From Zanthoxylum bungeanum (taxonomy: Eukaryota; Streptophyta; Magnoliopsida; Sapindales; Rutaceae): 64,000 nt of DNA. A program made the position numbers and the translations under genes. Under the pieces are notes generated by a model. That model saw only the letters and a list, made by a program, of their open reading frames with translations, did no database searches and was not told where the DNA came from. Below are positions 58,377-64,000 of the stretch, piece by piece. Where the stretch lies: assembly GCA_019454045.1 (NCBI GenBank), contig SKCR01023795.1, positions 118,407-182,406 on the forward strand. Reading direction: 5' to 3'. Each line of letters starts with the position of its first letter. Positions within the stretch are counted from its first letter, which is position 1.

Positions 58377-60489
58377 TGATGGGACAGGTGACCGGCGTAA
58401 TCACACACGTATAACGCAAGCGCCGTATCGTTCAAGTAGTATAAAAAGTATCGATCCCACGAGGACTTAAAACCTTTTTGTTATTAATTTATGGGGCCAA
58501 CTGATTACCAGTATCTAACAGGTTGTTTGATTGATTGATTTGAAATGACAATGATTCTAAATTTAAAACAAGTAAATAAAATTGCTTAAAAGTAGGTTGA
58601 GAAAAAATCCAAATTTATAAAAACTATCCAGGGTTGTGATTAATTCCAATATTATTAGAAGATGAAGTGATTATCTTAAAGTTGAGTAATATATTGATTT
58701 ATTAACCTGGAACACTAATTTATGTAAAAACCTCTTCCGATGGTCAATTTCAATACCTAGTATAATCCAATTGAACCATATGTCTATGTCAACCAAATTA
58801 CCTAGATTCATTAAGATTAAGTCCAATTATGGCTACCCCCGCCCGACAGGTATATTCCTATCCTGTAAGGAAATCTATTAAAAGGGTTATCTATCCTCAA
58901 GGAAGATCGTGGGTTATTGAGTCTAAGGTCTTAAACTTAAAATCCATATGTCTAGTTCATTTTAAGTTTACCTAATCAATTTTATTAATGGCCAGTTAAT
59001 AAAAAGCATAAGAATTAAGACTTTCAATAAATAAATCTTTAAATTACCCAACCTATAATCTAACCCCTTATAAACCGGTTATATTGAAATTCATCACAAC
59101 CCTAGATACTAACTTAGTTACAAACATAGCTATGGCTAATGAAAACTTAAAAGACATAAAATAAAAATGCTAAAAAGTAACTGCGAGAAAGTAAAAGCGG
59201 GAAAGTAAATGAAAATAAACTGCCAAGATAAAAGGAATTACTTTTACTAATTACTAACTTAGATATCTCCCTTAGTATAACATAATCACTTGTGAGATTA
59301 AAACCAACCGACCATATAGGCGGTACCTGATTAAGTCAAGTTAAGTCCGACCAGCCATAAATGCGGTAAAATTTGTCCATGAACCTGCCATGTAGGCGAT
59401 AAAGAATAACCAGCCATAAAGGCGGAACCAAAATTAAATTACCAACCGACCAATCTGGCGGTATCCTTGCTTAGTCAGGTTTAACAGTTTAAATTAAATA
59501 GCCCACCGACCAATATAGCGGTATTCCTTTTTAAGTCAAATTTTAGAATAGTGAATATGTTGTGTCTAAGGGAGATTAATCTAAGATAGTAACAGTAAAA
59601 GAATTACCTTTCACCTCGACAGAGGGAAGTTACCTCCTCATGGTTGAAAAATAAAAACTGAAAAAGTAAAGAAAGGAAAGTGTTATGCGTAAAAGTAAAT
59701 TACGGAAAGTAAAACTGAAAAAGTAAAGAAAAGAAAGTGCGAAATTGAAAATTAATTACTGAAAACTAAAAATAAACAAACTAGATACAATCTTTTTATT
59801 TTTTCATTAAGGATTTCAAAGAAGAAAGTATGAATTTTACAAATGAAATGGTTGGTATTTATAGGCAAAATTTTGCCACCATCAAATCATCAATCAATTT
59901 CTCCACCAAATCCATTATTAATTTCTCCACTAATTACTCCACCAAATCCATAATTGCTCCACTAATTTCTTATCTTGTTTGGTGGTGATTTGATAATTTT
60001 TATTATTATTTATTAATTAATATTTTGCTTTGAAAATGATTGATAATGACTTTTAATAATTACACTCCACACACTTCTGGATGGTTCATCAATTTCGGTC
60101 ATGAAATCATCAGAATTTGAAAATATGTTCTCTTTCAAAGTTGTAGATCTTTGAGTCTTCTTTAATCTGGAACTTGAATCAGCTCAATCCGATATCTGAG
60201 TAAACAGTTTTGCCCAACATACGACAGATGCGCAAAACTGGAATTTCCAAAACTGCACTTCGTCAAAAACGCCATTTCAAGTTTCCAATCTCCAAAATTA
60301 ATATATCAAGTCCAATAATTGCCCTTATTTGATCCACATTTCGTCATAAATGATTTCATTGAGTCCCGATATTATTTTATCTGCAAAATAAAATAAAACA
60401 TATCAAAACGTTCATCAAACCCGAGAAACTAAACAAAATATTATATAAGTAAAAGGGGCGGTAAATATTGATATATTTTCCGCTCATCA
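58377..60489 (-). repeat. 3' LTR of the Athila-like element
   Basis: 2113 bp, bounded by TGATG at the left and CATCA at the right, with a polypurine tract directly outside the right end. It contains the GTATCGTTCAAGTAG and GTATCGATCCCACGAGGAC phrases often seen near Athila LTR ends. The partner LTR is outside the window, so the left end rests on the inverted terminal bases only. Confidence 0.72.
59300..59530 (-). repeat. Six-fold ACCGCC-type short repeats in the LTR
   Basis: Phrases such as CCGACCATATAGGCGGTACC, CCAGCCATAAATGCGGT, CTGCCATGTAGGCGAT and CCGACCAATCTGGCGGTATC occur at 30-60 bp spacing. Relatives in the opposite orientation lie near 1850-1920 in the other Athila-like LTR. Confidence 0.75.
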
Positions 60490-60501
60490 CACCCCCAAAC
60501 C
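60490..60501 (-). other. Polypurine tract of the Athila-like element
   Basis: CACCCCCAAACC on the + strand, that is GGTTTGGGGGTG on the element strand, ends exactly at the LTR. Confidence 0.8.
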
Positions 60502-61072
60502 TAACATTTTGCTAGTCCTCGAGCAAAACAACAAAATAAAAATTAAAATTAAACTAAGCCAATTTCGTAGGGATCACGGTTGCATTTAGCGTATGCAACA
60601 AGCCTTTAAACCCCTAGGTGTCCCTAGTGGACGAGTTGTAGTCTCGTGAGGGTTTACAACAACGATACCCACAAACGTTTTATAAAAGTAAAAAGTTAGT
60701 TAAAACTAATGCACACAAAAGCAAAAAGACAAGAGAAAATAGAATAAAGAAGTTAATGACTAATCAAGTGAAACTTCTACTCCAAGTTACTAGTTGTTTT
60801 GTTTCTTTCTAAACTACCGAATAAGTAAATTCTCCGATTATATTTACCATTCTCCATATACACAGCCAGCAAAATATTAATCAACTCATTTTTGCCCACA
60901 ACAGTCACAAGTGCAATTGATAAGAGAATAATATTTTTGTCCTAAGGTTCTATTAGATTTCACACCTTTTTATAGTAATGGAGTAAATTTTTTTTTTTTT
61001 TCTGATTTTTTTCATTTTTTCTTTCTTTTTTCTCTATTTTTTATTTATATACAATATCTTCTGTCTATGTAG

Positions 61073-61270
61073 CGAGCTTTGGGTCGGTGGCTCCCAAACC
61101 AATTGGCTTTAGGGCACCAGGTGTTAAGACACCCCTACGGACTTAATTACCCAGACATTAGATATAATATTTTTGCAACATCCTTGATCCATGTAGCGAG
61201 CTTTGGGCCAGTGACTCCCAAACCAGTTGGCTTTAGGGCACTAGGTGTTAAAACACCCTTACAGACTTAA
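61073..61270 (-). repeat. Two-copy conserved block (reverse complement of 424-645)
   Basis: Copies at about 61073-61145 and 61195-61270, each with CGAGCTTTGGGYCRGTGRCT, CCCAAACCARTTGGC and TTTAGGGCACYAGGTGTTA. It lies in the 3' noncoding region of the Athila-like element. Confidence 0.85.
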
Positions 61271-61823
61271 TAACACGGATCTTAGATGCTTTATTTTTTA
61301 TTATTTTTTTTTACTCCATCACTTTTTGAGATGCTTCCTCCAATTAAACTATAGCACTGAATATTACAATCCTGTTAGTTACAGCTCATGTCCGTATGTT
61401 ACTATACATGTTGATAATACCTGCCAACAAAGCATATGAAGATCCATTTTAGTCAGTTTTATGGAGAATCTACAAATTAAATAATTCAAAAGGAAATAAA
61501 CAAAAATTAACTTGTTTCGAAATAGGTTTGAAATACGTCTCAGGAGTGGAAACTCCTTACTCAGCTATCTCTTACCAATTTCACCTTTTTAGTCAAAATA
61601 AAAACACAAAAACACAAATTTTTTGTAATTTTTGAAAATTTTTCAATTTTTTTTGTATTTTTTTCGAAATTTTGGACTAAAATAAAAACAACACACAAAC
61701 TAAAAACAAGGTACTAATCAACTAATTCCCTCCCCCAAACCTAAATGAGACATTGTCCCCAATGTCTTAAACAGTAAAAGGAGAGTTAAGAAGGTCATAC
61801 CTGGTTAGCTGAATCTACAGAAA

Positions 61824-62477
61824 TTAAAGGTTAAGATCTAGATTAATCCGACGCCTCTTACCACGATCGTCCCCAGACCAATTTATCTTTGAAAGGATAG
61901 GGTCAACTTGAGGTTCATAGGCTATGAGTTGGTCTATTAGATCCGGAGCAGTTCTGGCAGTAAAGAGGAGTTCTTTCAAAGGTTTTGACACGAACCCATT
62001 TCTCGAGCTCGAGCATCACAGAAACACACAAGAAAATCATAAAATCCATCAACGTTGAGCAGTCCAAGCGTTTTTGGTGTATGTTCAGGTTCGCCCAAGA
62101 TAATACTATAAATATTTCCTCCAATGTACCTAAGCCACCTGGCAAAGCGATAAAAGCATTAGCACGGTTAATCATTTCTACCAGTCGTTCAGACATACCT
62201 GGCACGATCAGTTCCTCTCCGTTTGATGATCCAATAAGATTTGCCTCTGCCAAGGGTTTTGGGATGATTCCCAAGACATGACTGCCTCCTTCCGTACAGT
62301 CTTTGAAACGATCCCCATTAATTCAAGATTGCCTCCGCCATATATTAAGTGCATATTCCTTGCAGCTAAGACTCGACCCAATTCCTGTGCTGCTTCTATG
62401 TATTGTGGTTTAGTACCAACACTACTACCGCAAAACACACAAATGTTTTCAACTCGTCTTCTTGAAGTGGCTTCCAT
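61824..62477 (-). pseudogene. LOG: Intronless LOG-like cytokinin-activating enzyme, cargo of retroelement
   Basis: The minus-strand ATG is at 62475-62477 and the stop at 61824-61826, about 217 codons, the usual length of LONELY GUY proteins. These hydrolyse cytokinin riboside monophosphates to free cytokinin and ribose phosphate. Visible family features: VENICVFCGSSVGTKPQYIE, HLIYGGGNLELMG, the active-site stretch SERLVEMINRANAFIALPGG followed by LGTLEEIF (PGGxGTxxE), and LDCSTLMDF/VDGFYDFL in the next phase. Three frameshifts (near 62270, 62070 and 61995) break it. Host LOG genes have several introns; this one has none, which suggests capture through RNA. It follows the cysteine-rich ORF by ~265 bp in the same orientation. 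The last residues contain LDLNL. Confidence 0.88.
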
Positions 62478-62742
62478 GTTTTTATGTATTTCTTTCTCAA
62501 ATCAGGATGCCTTCAAAAGTGCATTGACGAGCTGAATTTATAGTACCTGAAAAGGGTGAGTAAAAATAGCACAAGTATCTTCCAGAGGACGATTAGTAGC
62601 AAAATAGTAAAATAAATCGTGATAGTAAAAAAATCTGGATCCTGTCGGAGAAAATAAAAGAAAACAACAAAACAAATCAGAATTATTAGAAAAAGACAAA
62701 GAGATATAATATGTACAAGAAAAGTAACGGCTTGATTGACAT

Positions 62743-63292
62743 CTATGCGTCAGGGACAAGCTTCCCATCCAATTTTCTTATAAATTGGCAAACAGGGTCT
62801 TTTTGAGTCAGATTCCCAAGACTTAACTGTTGTCTTTCTTTTAGAAATTGTGTATGTAATTGGCGAATGGCTATATGAACATATCCACTGGGATGCGTCT
62901 CAAGAGTCGAAGATAGATCATCTAAAGACTCCTTACTCAAGCCATCCCTAATGAATTTAATTTTGTCTTCTCGATTATCAGACACCATTCCTAAAGAACG
63001 ACAACGAGTATTACACATTCCAACGTGCACATTTGAAACAAACACCCATTTTCTTAGCTATACGTTTCTTTGCATAGGTGCTTCTTCCAAATCCAGGTAA
63101 ATAAGAATTACAAGACTCAGAATACTCACCTGCTAAACGAATTCGTGCTTCGATTACCCAACAAATATCAGTAGGAATACCTTTGTTCATCAATAGTCTC
63201 ATCCGTTCCAAGCGAGCTTTGTAAACTTTCATCAGAGATTTTTGAGGGAGAGAAGGAAATTGCTTGTGAAGATTTACGAGAGCTTCTTCCAT
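62743..63292 (-). pseudogene. Cysteine-rich basic ORF, plant-virus CRP/NABP-like
   Basis: The minus-strand ATG is at 63290-63292 and the stop at 62743. It is about 183 codons with one frameshift near 63015. The N-terminal ~70 residues are helical-looking (KVYKARLERMRLLMNKG, WVIEARIRLAGEY). Then comes a basic patch, GRSTYAKKRIAKK, immediately followed by a compact cysteine cluster (CFKC, then CNTRC in the next phase), NREDKIKFIRDGL and a Gln/Leu-rich tail. The order GRSxYAxxR, CxxC, CxxxC resembles the cysteine-rich nucleic-acid-binding proteins of carla- and vitivirus-type plant viruses, several of which suppress RNA silencing. This is recognition by motif, not a database result. It could instead be an unrelated zinc-binding protein. 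Confidence 0.6.
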
Positions 63293-63398
63293 CTTAATTT
63301 GCAAAAACTAAACACACAAAATAAATCACACAAAATCACAATATATACACAAATTGCATGGGTTGCCTCCCTGCGAGCGCTAAGTTTAAAGTCGTCAG

Positions 63399-64000
63399 CT
63401 AGACGTGACTTTTCGAACGTTTAGGCTGGATCTGAAAGTGTGACAGTTTCTTTTTGACGCTCCAACGGTTCTCCCCAATAATGCTTAACCCGCTGACTGT
63501 TAACTTTGAATGTGTTTTGGTATTGGGATCCAGTAACTCAACAGCTCCATGTGGTAAAACCTGAGTGATCACAAATGGACCTGACCACCTTGATTTCAAC
63601 TTTCCAGGGAAAAGTTTCAACCTCGAGTTGTACAACAACACCTGTTGCCTTGGTTCCAACTGTCTGTGCACTATTTTTCGGTCATGCCATCTCTTGGTCT
63701 TTTCTTTGTATAGTCTGGCATTCTCATAAGCCTGTAGGCGAAATTCCTCAAATTCATTGAGTTGGTGAAGTCTTTTCTCTCCTGCAGCTTATGGATCAAA
63801 ATTCAACTTCTTCAGTGCCCAGTACGCCTTATGTTCAAGCTCAACTGGTAGATGGCATGCTTTCCCAAACACCAATCGATATGGTGACATACCAATGAGT
63901 GTCTTGTAAGCTGTACGGTAGGCCCATAATGCATCGTCCAGTTTTTGTAGACCAATCCCTCCTTGTTGATCCAACGGTTCTTTCCAAGATTCTTTTGATT
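63399..64000 (-). pseudogene. Athila-type integrase C-terminal region
   Basis: It enters from the right edge in frame: [20 protein letters not shown] and [17 protein letters not shown], a TAA stop at 63789-63791, then the same phase continues through [12 protein letters not shown] and [20 protein letters not shown] to the stop at 63399-63401. Only one nonsense change breaks this stretch. These segments cover the end of the integrase core and the GPFVIT-type C-terminal domain. The catalytic residues lie outside the window. Ty3/gypsy of the Athila lineage by these phrases. Confidence 0.9.

Larger units (their letters stand above)
58377..64000 (-). mobile_element. Athila-like Ty3/gypsy element with two cargo genes (partial)
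   Basis: 3' half of an element that continues past the window. In its own direction: integrase C-terminus (64000-63399), a cysteine-rich virus-like ORF (63292-62743), a LOG-like enzyme (62477-61824), a long noncoding stretch with GGGGACAATGTCTC near 61745 and a two-copy block at 61270-61073, a polypurine tract (60501-60490) and a 3' LTR (60489-58377). The integrase tail ([38 protein letters not shown]) is typical of the Athila lineage. The pol carries one internal stop and the cargo genes are frameshifted, so this copy is inactive. Confidence 0.85.

Overview
This window is repeat-rich plant nuclear DNA, almost certainly from a eudicot. It holds LTR retrotransposons of several lineages, short hAT-type elements, long AT-rich spacers and one intron-rich host gene. 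I cannot name the species. The only clear host gene is an oxysterol-binding-protein-related protein (ORP) gene on the + strand, with ten coding exons at 31377-41126. They join to an uninterrupted 769-residue reading frame, and intron 1 carries a small non-autonomous LTR element. Almost everything else is mobile DNA.

Layout. 1-2239: 3' internal end and LTR of a decayed Athila-like (Ty3/gypsy) element, + strand, followed by a small inverted-repeat element and simple repeats to 3069. 3070-8914: complete LTR element with target duplication TATAT. It has a broken gag, no pol, and about 2 kb of tandem hairpin-forming repeats (TR-GAG type). 9254-10620: LTR and fragment of a related element. 11562-17788: second TR-GAG copy, minus strand, target duplication AGTGG; one of its LTRs is split by an hAT-type insertion. 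17938-19400: AT-rich degenerate repeats. 19413-30461: Ty1/copia element, minus strand, target duplication GTTCC. Its gag-pol lies in one frame broken mainly by point stops, with two hAT-type insertions and a long repeat-laden 5' region. 31377-41126: ORP gene. 41527-44287: internally deleted copia element. 46168-56278: a large element with 2.6-kb LTRs, a tRNA-Met primer site and no visible coding capacity (LARD type), containing a fourth hAT-type insertion. 58377-64000: 3' half of an Athila-like element, minus strand, running off the right edge.

The most interesting part is that last element. Between the end of its integrase (63399-64000) and its 3' noncoding region, where Athila elements usually have an env-like ORF or nothing, lie two non-retroelement genes in the same orientation. 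The first (62743-63292) has a basic GRSTYAKKR patch followed by a compact Cys cluster. That layout resembles the cysteine-rich nucleic-acid-binding/silencing-suppressor proteins of plant flexiviruses. The second (61824-62477) is an intronless, nearly full-length LONELY GUY (LOG) cytokinin-activating enzyme with its PGGxGTxxE motif. Both are frameshifted here, so this copy is dead. The arrangement suggests a retroelement family that picked up an anti-silencing gene and a cytokinin-activating gene.

Other notable signals: three ~135-bp repeats at 6006-6430 whose stems vary in a compensatory way; 83-bp repeats in both TR-GAG elements, each unit able to form two hairpins; and four hAT-type insertions with perfect 8-bp target duplications, each with ends built from a different short repeated word.
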